A stretch of 37,900 nucleotides of DNA from Lachnospiraceae bacterium. Lineage in GTDB: Bacteria > Bacillota > Clostridia > Lachnospirales > Lachnospiraceae. Each line of letters starts with the position of its first letter. The first letter of the stretch is position 1. The position numbers and the translations under genes are program-made. Location of the stretch: NCBI GenBank assembly GCA_021199235.1, contig JAJQIL010000091.1, positions 1 to 37,900 of the forward strand. The letters run 5' to 3'. Under the pieces are notes generated by a model that was given only the letters and a program-made list of their open reading frames with translations, did no database searches and was not told the origin of the DNA. Of this stretch, positions 15,266 to 23,402 are shown piece after piece.

Positions 15266-17545
15266 ATGAACTTTACTATCATATTGGCAGTGCTTGTCTT
15301 TTACCCGATGCTGGGCGGGCTGGCTGTCTGGCTTTTGAGGTCACATCTGAACGGCGCGGCGGTCAGCGCATTTACAGCAGTTACGGAATTCCTGCTGATG
15401 CTTGGCCTTTTTATTGCTTCTGTGCAGACTGGTGGTGCGGGTGCAGAGACAGCTGCTGCGGTGCAAACTGCCGCAGGCTCTGGTATCCTGTCGATTTTTG
15501 GTTCTGATACAGTGCTGTCACTGACGATTCCCGGCATCTGCGGCATGGGACTGCATTTTACGCTCGATGGCTTCCGCCTGCTTTACGGGCTGATCGCCTG
15601 CTTTATGTGGATGATGACGGCGCTGCTGTGTCCGGAGTATTTTGGAGGACATGGCGATGGATCGTTTAACGACCGTTTCTACGTCTTTTTCCTTTTGACA
15701 CTCGGCGCGACGATGGGTGTCTTTTTATCGGCGGATCTGTACACGACCTTTATTTTCTTTGAGATGATGTCGTTCACCTCCTATGTCTGGGTGGCGCATG
15801 AGGAAAATAACGCGGCGCTTCGCGCAGCAGACACGTATCTGACGGTGGCGGTGCTTGGCGGTCTTGTCATGCTGATGGGCATCTTCGGAGTCTGGCATGA
15901 GCTGGGAACACTTACGATCTCAGAGCTTCCGGCTGCGGCCGCGGCATTTGACAACAAGCCGCTGCTGTACGCACTCGGGGGCTGTATGCTGTTTGGCTTC
16001 GGCGCAAAGGCCGGTGCGTTCCCGCTGCACATCTGGCTGCCGAAAGCGCATCCGGTGGCTCCGGCGCCTGCGTCGGCGCTGCTCTCCGGCATCCTGACCA
16101 AGACCGGTATATTCGGTGTGCTCGCGGTCACGGCCGGACTGTTCTTGTACGATAAGAACTGGGGGATGCTGATCCTTGCCATCGGCGCGGCAACGATGTT
16201 CGGCGGAGCATTGCTCGCGGTATTTTCCATCAACCTGAAACGCACACTGGCCTGCTCATCCATGTCGCAGATCGGATTTATTCTCATCGGCGTGGGAATG
16301 CAATGCATGCTCGGCGAGGAAAATGCGCTGGCGGTTCACGGGACGCTGCTTCACATGATGAATCACTCGATGATCAAGCTGGTGCTGTTCATGGCGGCGG
16401 GCGTTATCTACATGAACGCGCACGCTCTTGATCTGAACGTGATCCGCGGCTATGGCCGCAAAAAGCCGCTTCTGAAAGTCATCTTTCTGATCGGCGCGCT
16501 GGCGATCGGCGGCATCCCGCTGTTTGGCGGATACATCAGCAAGACTCTGTTGCACGAGAGCATCCTGGAGTACGGCGGAGGCTTTCTTTTCCGGGCGCTC
16601 GAATACCTGTTCCTGTTCTCCGGCGGTCTGACCGTGGCCTATATGACGAAGCTGTTTGTGGCGATTTTTGTGGAGAAAAACACAGATGCGGATCTCCAGA
16701 AAACCTATGACGATCAGAAAAAATACATGAATCCGGCAAGCACCTTTGCTCTTACAGGAAGTGCGCTGGTGCTCCTGATCTGGGGGCTGTTTCCGCATGG
16801 CATCATGGACCGTGCGGCAAAGCTCGGTCAGACCTTTATGGGACTGGAGGAATTCGGAGAGACCGTTTCCTGGTTCAGCCTGAAAAATCTGTCCGGTGCG
16901 GCGATCTCCATCGGAATCGGCGTGGTAGTGTATGTGTTTGTGATCCGGAAGCTGCTGATGAGAAGTGAAGAAAATGTTTCTGTAAAATCCCGCAAGAAAG
17001 CCGGGAACCGAAAACACAGGGCAAAGTCTCCTGCATACGGAGCGAATGCGGGAAGTAAAATATACATTAACGCATGGCCGTCCTGGCTGGATCTGGAGGA
17101 ACGGATATATCGTCCTCTGCTGATGAAGCTGCTGCCGTTTGTATTTGGAGCCGGCTGCCGGGTGCTGGATCTTCTGACGGATACGCTGGTGCGCATCCTG
17201 ATACCGGTTGGTCATGTGATCGCGCGCCTGTTCGACAGCCTGGCGGACTTTTCCGTCGTCGGTCTGCGCAAGACGATTTATAAAGATTCACCTGTTCCGC
17301 AGGACCGCACCAGAGGGACATGGCTGACGGACGCGGTGGGCAGCTTCCTGAATGCAGTTCAAAGACTTGCGAACCGTACATGGAGACGCAGCAATCCAGG
17401 TACGGTTGATTATCAGCGGGAGCTTGCGCTCCGCCACGATGTCCGCCGGGAGAGCAGCACGCTCATCGGACGCAGTCTGTCCTACGGCCTGCTGCTGGTG
17501 ATCATTGGATTTACGCTTACACTTGTGTATATTCTCTGGTGGTAA
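15266..17545 (+). CDS. Antiporter-like subunit 4 (NuoL/MrpA-like) with long C-terminal extension
   Basis: The 759-residue protein is the largest of the four. It carries Glu166 in FIFFEMMSFTSYVW, Lys248 in FGAKAGAFPLHIWLPKAHPV and the APAPASALLSG and MMNHSMIKLVLFM motifs. The core ends near 575. Beyond it lie a basic linker (VKSRKKAGNRKHRAK), an amphipathic region starting WPSWLDLEERIYRPLL, a further segment near 640-690 and a last membrane helix at the C-terminus. This order recalls the lateral helix and anchor of NuoL. GGAAGGAAG precedes the ATG. It is the last gene of the operon; no clear terminator follows. Confidence 0.9.
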   Translation: MNFTIILAVLVFYPMLGGLAVWLLRSHLNGAAVSAFTAVTEFLLMLGLFIASVQTGGAGAETAAAVQTAAGSGILSIFGSDTVLSLTIPGICGMGLHFTLDGFRLLYGLIACFMWMMTALLCPEYFGGHGDGSFNDRFYVFFLLTLGATMGVFLSADLYTTFIFFEMMSFTSYVWVAHEENNAALRAADTYLTVAVLGGLVMLMGIFGVWHELGTLTISELPAAAAAFDNKPLLYALGGCMLFGFGAKAGAFPLHIWLPKAHPVAPAPASALLSGILTKTGIFGVLAVTAGLFLYDKNWGMLILAIGAATMFGGALLAVFSINLKRTLACSSMSQIGFILIGVGMQCMLGEENALAVHGTLLHMMNHSMIKLVLFMAAGVIYMNAHALDLNVIRGYGRKKPLLKVIFLIGALAIGGIPLFGGYISKTLLHESILEYGGGFLFRALEYLFLFSGGLTVAYMTKLFVAIFVEKNTDADLQKTYDDQKKYMNPASTFALTGSALVLLIWGLFPHGIMDRAAKLGQTFMGLEEFGETVSWFSLKNLSGAAISIGIGVVVYVFVIRKLLMRSEENVSVKSRKKAGNRKHRAKSPAYGANAGSKIYINAWPSWLDLEERIYRPLLMKLLPFVFGAGCRVLDLLTDTLVRILIPVGHVIARLFDSLADFSVVGLRKTIYKDSPVPQDRTRGTWLTDAVGSFLNAVQRLANRTWRRSNPGTVDYQRELALRHDVRRESSTLIGRSLSYGLLLVIIGFTLTLVYILWW

Positions 17546-17679
17546 AAAGACTGCTTGCACCGCAGAATGGTTCGTGGTAATCTATGCATAACAGAAGCCA
17601 GTGGATGATGAACCGTCGTAACTGTTAGGGAACTGACAGGTTATGAGCCTTGTATGGCTGAAAGCCGGAGGTGCGAGCC

Positions 17680-19347
17680 GTGAAAAGAAAGAAAATGCCG
17701 GTTGGTGTAGATCAGTTTGAAAAATTAAGGCAGCAGGATTTTTATTATGTGGATAAGACAGGGTTGATTAAAGAATTGCTGGAGAACTGGGGCGAAGTAA
17801 ATCTTTTTACGCGGCCCCGCAGATTTGGCAAAAGCCTCAATATGAGCATGTTGAAATCCTTTTTTGCCATCGATACGGATAAAAGCCTGTTTGATGGATT
17901 GGCAATTTCCCGGGAGAAAAAGCTTTGTGAGCAATATATGGGACAGTTTCCGGTGATCTTCATTACACTCAAACAAGTGACAGGCGCAACCCTGACTGCT
18001 GCGAAAGAGCAGCTGTGGGAGCAGATTGCGGAGGCTGCGGATCGCTTTGATTTTCTGCGGGACAGCGAGCGGCTGAGCTCCCGGGAAAAACGTATTTTTC
18101 AGGGGCTCTGTGATGGCGAGGGAAATCTGGAAGCGAGTCTGAAACAGTTGTCCCGTATGCTCTGCAAACATTATGGAAAAAAGGTAATTATCCTGATCGA
18201 CGAGTATGATGCTCCGCTGCAGAGGGCATACGCAAAGGGTTACTATGACGCCATGGTTGATTTGATCCGTCAGTTCTTCGGATATGCGTTGAAGACCAAT
18301 GAGTGCCTGTATTTCAGCGTGCTGACGGGGATTATGAGGGTCTCTAAAGAAAGTATTTTTTCAGATCTGAATAATCCATTGCTTTATACCATGCTTGACG
18401 AGAAATGTGATGAGTGGTTTGGCTTTACAGACAAAGAGATTCGGCAAATGCTGGATGATAATGGTCTGATGGAATATTACGAAACTGTAAAAAACTGGTA
18501 TGATGGATATGTGGTTGGACAAGGTAACATCTATTGCCCATGGGATGTGATCAATTATTGTCATCAACTTTTAAACGATTCGGATAAGACTCCCAGAAAT
18601 TACTGGGCAAATGTAAGTGAGAATGGGATCATTCGCACGTTCGCGGAGATGGCAGACAGCATAACACGCGACCAGATCAGCGGCCTGATGGAAGGCGGAA
18701 CAGTAAAGAAGAGGATTGTGCAGGAGCTGACCTATCGGGATATGACAAACAATCTGGATAATATCTGGAGTATTTTGTTTACAACAGGTTATCTGACGCA
18801 GCGGGGGCGCCTGGAAGACGGCACTTATGAACTTTGTATTCCAAACAATGAGGTCGCGGATATTTTTAAAACGCAGATAAATGACTGGTTTCAAAACAAG
18901 GTTCGCGAGGACACGGATGGTCTGCAATCCTTTTACAGGGCGCTGGATTCCGGAGATGCCCAGAGTCTGGAAGACTGTTTGAATTATTTTCTGGGGGCGT
19001 CCATTAGCTTTATGGATGGCGGTACTCTGGATGATAAAGAAAAATTCTATCACGGGCTTGTGCTTGGTATGCTCCTGCCGCGAAAAGAATGGGAGATTCA
19101 GTCAAACAGAGAAAGTGGAAAAGGAAGATCGGATATTACCGCGTTTCAGCTGCGCACAAAAGAAGCGATCATTATTGAACTGAAATATTCCAAAAAGGAA
19201 ACGGATCTTCCCGGAGATGCGCAGGAAGCGATCGATCAGATCAACCGGATGCAATACGATCAATGTTTCAGCATGAGAAAACCGAAAACGCTCAGGCATT
19301 TTGGCATTGCTTTTTATAAAAAGCTTTGCAGGGTGGAGGCTGAGTGA
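17680..19347 (+). CDS. AAA ATPase with PD-(D/E)XK C-terminal domain (PF09820/PF08011 type)
   Basis: The 555-residue protein starts MKRKKMPVGVDQFEKLR and has YYVDKTGLIKEL, a Walker A-like RPRRFGKS at 45-52 and Walker B IILIDEYDAPL near 170-179, the pattern of AAA-ATPase_like (PF09820). The C-terminal domain has Asp485 in RSDITAFQ and Glu500-x-Lys502 in IIELKYSKK, a complete PD-(D/E)XK nuclease motif. The family is common and highly copied in gut anaerobes and has no proven role. The GTG at 17680 is the best start, with GGAGG eight bases upstream. The gene is AT-richer than the antiporter operon. A bidirectional terminator follows. Confidence 0.88.
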   Translation: MKRKKMPVGVDQFEKLRQQDFYYVDKTGLIKELLENWGEVNLFTRPRRFGKSLNMSMLKSFFAIDTDKSLFDGLAISREKKLCEQYMGQFPVIFITLKQVTGATLTAAKEQLWEQIAEAADRFDFLRDSERLSSREKRIFQGLCDGEGNLEASLKQLSRMLCKHYGKKVIILIDEYDAPLQRAYAKGYYDAMVDLIRQFFGYALKTNECLYFSVLTGIMRVSKESIFSDLNNPLLYTMLDEKCDEWFGFTDKEIRQMLDDNGLMEYYETVKNWYDGYVVGQGNIYCPWDVINYCHQLLNDSDKTPRNYWANVSENGIIRTFAEMADSITRDQISGLMEGGTVKKRIVQELTYRDMTNNLDNIWSILFTTGYLTQRGRLEDGTYELCIPNNEVADIFKTQINDWFQNKVREDTDGLQSFYRALDSGDAQSLEDCLNYFLGASISFMDGGTLDDKEKFYHGLVLGMLLPRKEWEIQSNRESGKGRSDITAFQLRTKEAIIIELKYSKKETDLPGDAQEAIDQINRMQYDQCFSMRKPKTLRHFGIAFYKKLCRVEAE

Positions 19348-19352
19348 AAAAC

Positions 19353-19385
19353 AACCGGTTCTGCAAAATGGACCGGTTATTTTTT
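19353..19385 (+). terminator. Bidirectional intrinsic terminator
   Basis: AACCGGT (19353-19359) pairs with ACCGGTT (19372-19378), followed by ATTTTTT on the plus strand and GTTTTTC on the minus strand. It serves both the ATPase gene and the convergent GGDEF gene. Confidence 0.8.
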
Positions 19386-19405
19386 ATGCACACGGCCGCG
19401 CAATG

Positions 19406-22024
19406 CTATTTTGTTTTCATCACATCCCGGCTGCGAGTTTTCTTTGCTTCATACAGCTTCTGGTCGGCGCGGATCAGCGCTTCCTTCAGCGTGATATCGT
19501 CATCTGGTGCGATCAGGCAGGCACCTGCAGACACGGTCAGAAGATAAGGCTTGCCGCTGGCCTGGTTATAGCGGTCAAATTTCTGATACAGGGCAGAGAT
19601 AATGCTCTCGCCGCTGTCAAAAATGCAGGAGATTCGATCGCTGTCTGCTTCCGTTTCGCAGGCGGAATTCAATGCGTTTACCTGATTCATTTCTGATGGT
19701 TTGCGCACTTCCAGCAGGCAGGTGAACTCATCCCCGCCGATGCGGCCCGCGATGCCGCGACCGTTGGATATTTCTTTTAAAACCCGTCCGATCTGCCGCA
19801 GGGAGGAATCTCCTTCTTTGTGCCCAAAGCGGTCGTTGATCAGCTTCAGATTGTTCATGTCTACATAGATCACGACCTGATAACGGCCTTCACGGCGAAG
19901 CGTTTCAATCTGTTCCTCCGCGAGAGAGTAGAATCCGCGGACATTTAAGATGCCGGTGAGCGGGTCGGATTTGGAAATCGCGTCCAGTTCAATATTGTGA
20001 TCCTTCAGAGTCTCCAGATTGACCTCCAGCTGCGCCTGAATCTTTTCATTGGCCTGCAGAAGCGAGATCATCTTGATCGCGGAGCTAAGCTGATTGATCA
20101 GAAATTCCCCGTTGGAATACAGGGACGGCGTCATGTCGCAGATCAGGACACCGTAAACAGTCTTACCGGAGAACAGAGGAAGCACAGCCTGTGCATAGCT
20201 GCCTTCCCCGTCCGGCTTTGCAAAACGGTACATTTCCGGAAGACTCTGCGGCTGTTCAGGCAGGGAAACCGAATGCACCGCACCGTTCTTCAGGATGGCT
20301 TTCAGCTCCATCATCTGCGGCGGATCAAATGGCTCACGGAACAGATGCTCCTGGGGGACAGGAAGCAGGTAGAGCCAGGCGTTCTGTATTTCCAGCCAGC
20401 CCAGATTTTCCAGAATAGAGCAAAAGCTTTCATCGGTCCCCTGCTCAAACCGGAGAATGTTCTGTACAAACAGCTTCATATTGTAGCTGGTACCATATTC
20501 TTTTTTTATAACGGAAGCGGAATGGCGGTTCATCGTGCGAATGATCTTCCGATAGAGCATATTAAAGGCATTTCTGAGCTCAAAGCGGGAATCGGAATCC
20601 TCCTGCTGCGCCAGAAGCGCATGGTAAAACTGTTCCAGATTTGTCATCAGACCGTCGATGTCCGCAGAACCGATCACGTCCGGATTTAAAAATCCATCCG
20701 CGGCATCGCCAATCTCGTGCAGCTGCGTATGTATGCGCTGAATGTTTGAAATGGGCTCCGCTGTGTCAGCGGCCTGTGAATCCCGTAATACCCGTTCCGT
20801 GTCAGCGGCCTGTGAATCCTGTAATACCCGTTCCGTGTCGGCGGCCTGCGGGGTATGCGGTGCGCACTTTGCCAGAATTTCATATTCTTCCCTGCGCATA
20901 AAGCAGGCGGCAAGACTGTCGAACAGACGGCCATAGGCAAGGCGCACTTCGTCCATCTGAAGCTGTGCTTCCGCATGGTAGTTATGATAAAAGGTATCGT
21001 GAAAACTGACTTCGAGATTGCTCAAAATCTGTGCGCAGGTTTTTCTGCCCTCGTTGGCCTGAACAATGGAATCGCGCAGGACAAAATGGGTAGGTACGGA
21101 AATACTGTTTATCCGGTCTAAAGGTTTATTTGCCGATGAGACCGCCTGTGTGTCAGCCCAAATACCATCCGAAATATCATCCGTGCAGGATATTCCGGCC
21201 GCGTATGCTTCATATACATCCAGTATCAGACGGATCGAGGCTTCCCCCAGTTGTGTGGGATCGGCCAGCACGGTGGCAAGCGGCGGCGATGCCTTTGCAC
21301 TGGCTGGCGTGTCGTCAAAACCAAGGACGGAAATGTCACGCCCGGGAATGAGATGGCGTTCTTCTAATACCGTATACAGACCGAGCGCGGTGTCGTCATT
21401 GACGCAGAATACTGCATCCAGATCCGGATTCGCGTCCAGAAACGCGCGGTACACCGATGTACTGTGAGAGGAAAGATCCCCCGCCGCAAAACGGTGCGGT
21501 GGGCAGTCAAGTCCGTTTTCCGCAAGGACACGGTTGAAAATCTCACGCCGTTCCAGTGCGTCTGTATTATTGTCGTGGCCGCCGATCATTCCGATATTCC
21601 GGCAGCCGCAAGTTTTGATCAGGTATTCCAGTCCCTCCCGGATGCCGGTCTCATTCTCAAATGTAACGCCAATATAGTCGTCTATCTTCGAAGCAATCAG
21701 CACACAGGGAATCCCATCGAACTGCTGCAGAAGATGGCGGATGCGATCCGGCGTGGTAAAACAGCCGATGCAGTCTGCGGCAACGATCAGGGCATCGAGA
21801 CAGCCCTTTTGAATATAGGAAAAAACGGTGCCGTACTGATATTCGTACATCAGCTCCCGATTATCCGTGAGATCACGATCGATATATTTTCCCGGAAAGA
21901 TCAGGACATCCATATTGTTTGCACGCGCTTCTGCCATAATGCCGTTGCAGATGTGCTCCGTAAAATCATCCAGAATTCCGCTGACAAGTACGCCGATCGT
22001 CAGTTTTTTATCCGTGCGCCGCAT
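19406..22024 (-). CDS. LacI-type ligand-binding domain fused to a GGDEF diguanylate cyclase
   Basis: The 872-residue protein starts MRRTDKKLTIGVLVSG. Residues about 8-290 match a LacI/PurR-type sugar-binding fold (DALIVAADCIG, NIGMIGGHDNNTDA, AVFCVNDDTALGLY, ISVLGFDDTPAS) but no helix-turn-helix precedes it, and no signal peptide is seen, so it should sense a cytosolic ligand. A long helical linker follows, with a 12-residue tandem repeat. The C-terminus from about 700 is a GGDEF domain with an intact active site, GGDEF at 763-767, preceded by DPLTGILNVRGFY. It should make c-di-GMP. No RxxD inhibitory site was noted with confidence. GGGAGGA sets the start. The LacI-GGDEF layout is known in Clostridia. 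Confidence 0.88.
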   Translation of the reverse strand: MRRTDKKLTIGVLVSGILDDFTEHICNGIMAEARANNMDVLIFPGKYIDRDLTDNRELMYEYQYGTVFSYIQKGCLDALIVAADCIGCFTTPDRIRHLLQQFDGIPCVLIASKIDDYIGVTFENETGIREGLEYLIKTCGCRNIGMIGGHDNNTDALERREIFNRVLAENGLDCPPHRFAAGDLSSHSTSVYRAFLDANPDLDAVFCVNDDTALGLYTVLEERHLIPGRDISVLGFDDTPASAKASPPLATVLADPTQLGEASIRLILDVYEAYAAGISCTDDISDGIWADTQAVSSANKPLDRINSISVPTHFVLRDSIVQANEGRKTCAQILSNLEVSFHDTFYHNYHAEAQLQMDEVRLAYGRLFDSLAACFMRREEYEILAKCAPHTPQAADTERVLQDSQAADTERVLRDSQAADTAEPISNIQRIHTQLHEIGDAADGFLNPDVIGSADIDGLMTNLEQFYHALLAQQEDSDSRFELRNAFNMLYRKIIRTMNRHSASVIKKEYGTSYNMKLFVQNILRFEQGTDESFCSILENLGWLEIQNAWLYLLPVPQEHLFREPFDPPQMMELKAILKNGAVHSVSLPEQPQSLPEMYRFAKPDGEGSYAQAVLPLFSGKTVYGVLICDMTPSLYSNGEFLINQLSSAIKMISLLQANEKIQAQLEVNLETLKDHNIELDAISKSDPLTGILNVRGFYSLAEEQIETLRREGRYQVVIYVDMNNLKLINDRFGHKEGDSSLRQIGRVLKEISNGRGIAGRIGGDEFTCLLEVRKPSEMNQVNALNSACETEADSDRISCIFDSGESIISALYQKFDRYNQASGKPYLLTVSAGACLIAPDDDITLKEALIRADQKLYEAKKTRSRDVMKTK
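20763..20850 (-). repeat. 36-bp tandem repeat inside the GGDEF gene
   Basis: Units begin at 20763, 20799 and 20835 (each starting GTGTCAGCGG or GTGTCGGCGG on the plus strand), giving about 2.4 copies with one or two changes. They encode a repeated QAADTERVL-RDS segment in the linker. The period is a multiple of three, so copy number changes keep the frame. Confidence 0.9.
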
Positions 22025-22056
22025 GGCTGTCCTCCCTCCGTGAAATCGCAAAAATC

Positions 22057-22113
22057 CAAAAACTCAAAAACTCAAAAACTCAAAAACTCAAAACTCCCAA
22101 ACTCCCAAACTCC
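22057..22113 (-). repeat. Octanucleotide tandem repeat in the leader of the GGDEF gene
   Basis: On the plus strand CAAAAACT occurs four times without gaps (22057-22088), followed by CAAAACT and two CCCAAACT units. On the coding strand the array is GAGTTTTT-like and lies about 30-90 bases before the start codon, just upstream of the ribosome site. Such arrays change length by strand slippage. Confidence 0.9.
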
Positions 22114-22197
22114 CCAACCCCCGCGATTCTGAGACCAAAAATCAGGATAGAAACCTGTCGGGACGGGTATTGATGCTTCATGGGTACAATTATGAAA

Positions 22198-22206
22198 ATT
22201 ATATCA
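22198..22206 (-). promoter_or_regulatory. Extended -10 promoter of the GGDEF gene
   Basis: On the minus strand TGATATAAT forms a perfect extended -10 box (TG-n-TATAAT). No good -35 is seen, as expected for an extended -10 promoter. The transcript would start near 22191 and include the octanucleotide array in a leader of about 165 bases. Confidence 0.5.
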
Positions 22207-22281
22207 CAAGAAAGACAAAGAAGAAAGGGGCATGAAAAAATAATTCAGGGCTTTTCAATTGGTTGGTGTTCTTTTAAAATA

Positions 22282-22357
22282 AGCGCACAGGCGCATAAGG
22301 AGTCATGACAGCTTACGCTGTCTGCGCCTGGCGCGAACGAGCTGCCGCTCGATATAT
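22282..22357 (-). repeat. 75-bp multi-hairpin intergenic repeat, copy B
   Basis: This is the reverse-oriented counterpart of 2910-2984, with the same four palindromes and only a few base changes (GACT for GATT and a small difference at one end). It lies between the divergent GGDEF and tatD genes. Confidence 0.85.
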
Positions 22358-22451
22358 AAAGCCGAAGGGATTTGCGCTGCTTGCAGCAGGAAATCACGAG
22401 GCCGGGCGAGCAGCTGTGCTGCGAGTGTGACTTATCGGAAGGAGACAGAAA

Positions 22452-23219
22452 ATGATTTTTGACACACACGCGCATTATAATGAAAAGGCGTTTGACACAG
22501 ACCGCGATGAACTGCTGACGCAGATGGAACCGGCCGGCATCGCAGGAATCGTCAATATGGGAGCGACTATTCAGGATGTGTACGACAGTCAGGAGCTTGC
22601 TGCGAGGTACCCTTTTGTATATGCGGCAGTCGGCGTCCACCCGGATGAGGTGGGTTCCCTGGATGAGGAGAAGCTGCAGCTTCTTTATGAGCTTTGCGGC
22701 AGAGAGAAAACGGTGGCGGTCGGGGAGATCGGACTTGATTATTACTGGGACAAAGAAAGCCATGAGATGCAGAAGAAGTGGTTTGTGCGGCAGCTTCAGA
22801 TGGCGAAGGATACCGGTCTTCCGGTCAACATACACAGCCGTGACGCTGCACAGGACACCTTTGATATCATGAAAGCGGAGCACGCGGGGACGACGGGCGG
22901 CATTATCCACTGTTTTTCCTCGTCGGCGCAGATGGCGTTGGAATACATAAAGCTGGGATATTATATCGGAGTCGGCGGTGTGGTCACATTTAAAAACGCG
23001 CGTGTCATGAAAGAGGTGGTCGCGGCGGTGCCGCTTGAGAATCTGGTGACTGAGACGGACTGTCCCTATCTGGCGCCCGCGCCGCACCGCGGCAAGCGCA
23101 ATTCTTCCCTGTACATTCCCCTGGTGATCGAGGCGATCGCGCAGATCAAAGGAATCGAGCCGCGCGAAGCGGAGGAAGTGCTTTATGAGAATGCGCTGCG
23201 GGTGTATCGCCTGAAATAA
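22452..23219 (+). CDS. tatD: TatD family metal-dependent DNase
   Basis: The 255-residue protein matches TatD in length and motifs: the metal-binding HxH at residues 6-8 (FDTHAHYN), GEIGLDYYWD near 91, NIHSRDA near 126, GGIIHCFS near 150 and TETDCPYLAP near 200. TatD enzymes are Mg-dependent 3'-5' exonucleases of the TIM-barrel type. GAAGGAGA precedes the ATG. It lies upstream of rsmA, as in many Firmicutes, but rnmV (RNase M5), which often sits between them, is absent here. Confidence 0.93.
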   Translation: MIFDTHAHYNEKAFDTDRDELLTQMEPAGIAGIVNMGATIQDVYDSQELAARYPFVYAAVGVHPDEVGSLDEEKLQLLYELCGREKTVAVGEIGLDYYWDKESHEMQKKWFVRQLQMAKDTGLPVNIHSRDAAQDTFDIMKAEHAGTTGGIIHCFSSSAQMALEYIKLGYYIGVGGVVTFKNARVMKEVVAAVPLENLVTETDCPYLAPAPHRGKRNSSLYIPLVIEAIAQIKGIEPREAEEVLYENALRVYRLK

Positions 23220-23258
23220 TCCGGCCGTTATCCGATGACCGACGCCGTTTTAAAAAAT

Positions 23259-23352
23259 GTAACTATTCAGAACAGCAGGCCCCAGATCTACGCTCCGCTT
23301 CGGTCGGCGTCAGCGCCTGTTTTTTCATTTCGATACTGTTCTGAACTGTTAC
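23259..23352 (+). repeat. 94-bp element with GTAACTATTCAGAACAG-like inverted ends
   Basis: The 17-base left end (23259-23275) and right end (23336-23352) are inverted repeats at 15 of 17 positions. The interior has CAGGC..GCCTG and GC-rich stem sequences followed by a T-run at 23319-23325, so it may also act as a terminator for tatD. It occupies the gap before rsmA. Confidence 0.75.
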
Positions 23353-23402
23353 AAAAAAATTACAGAATCATAAAAATAAGAAAGAATCAGGAAAGAGAAT
23401 AC

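Noticed and set aside
16256-17215. Minus-strand frame of 319 codons opposite the fourth antiporter gene
   Set aside because: Shadow of a GC-rich coding region; composition is not protein-like and the plus-strand protein has clear family motifs.
22245-23087. Minus-strand frame of 280 codons opposite tatD
   Set aside because: Overlaps the whole TatD active-site region and the palindromic repeat; no ribosome site.
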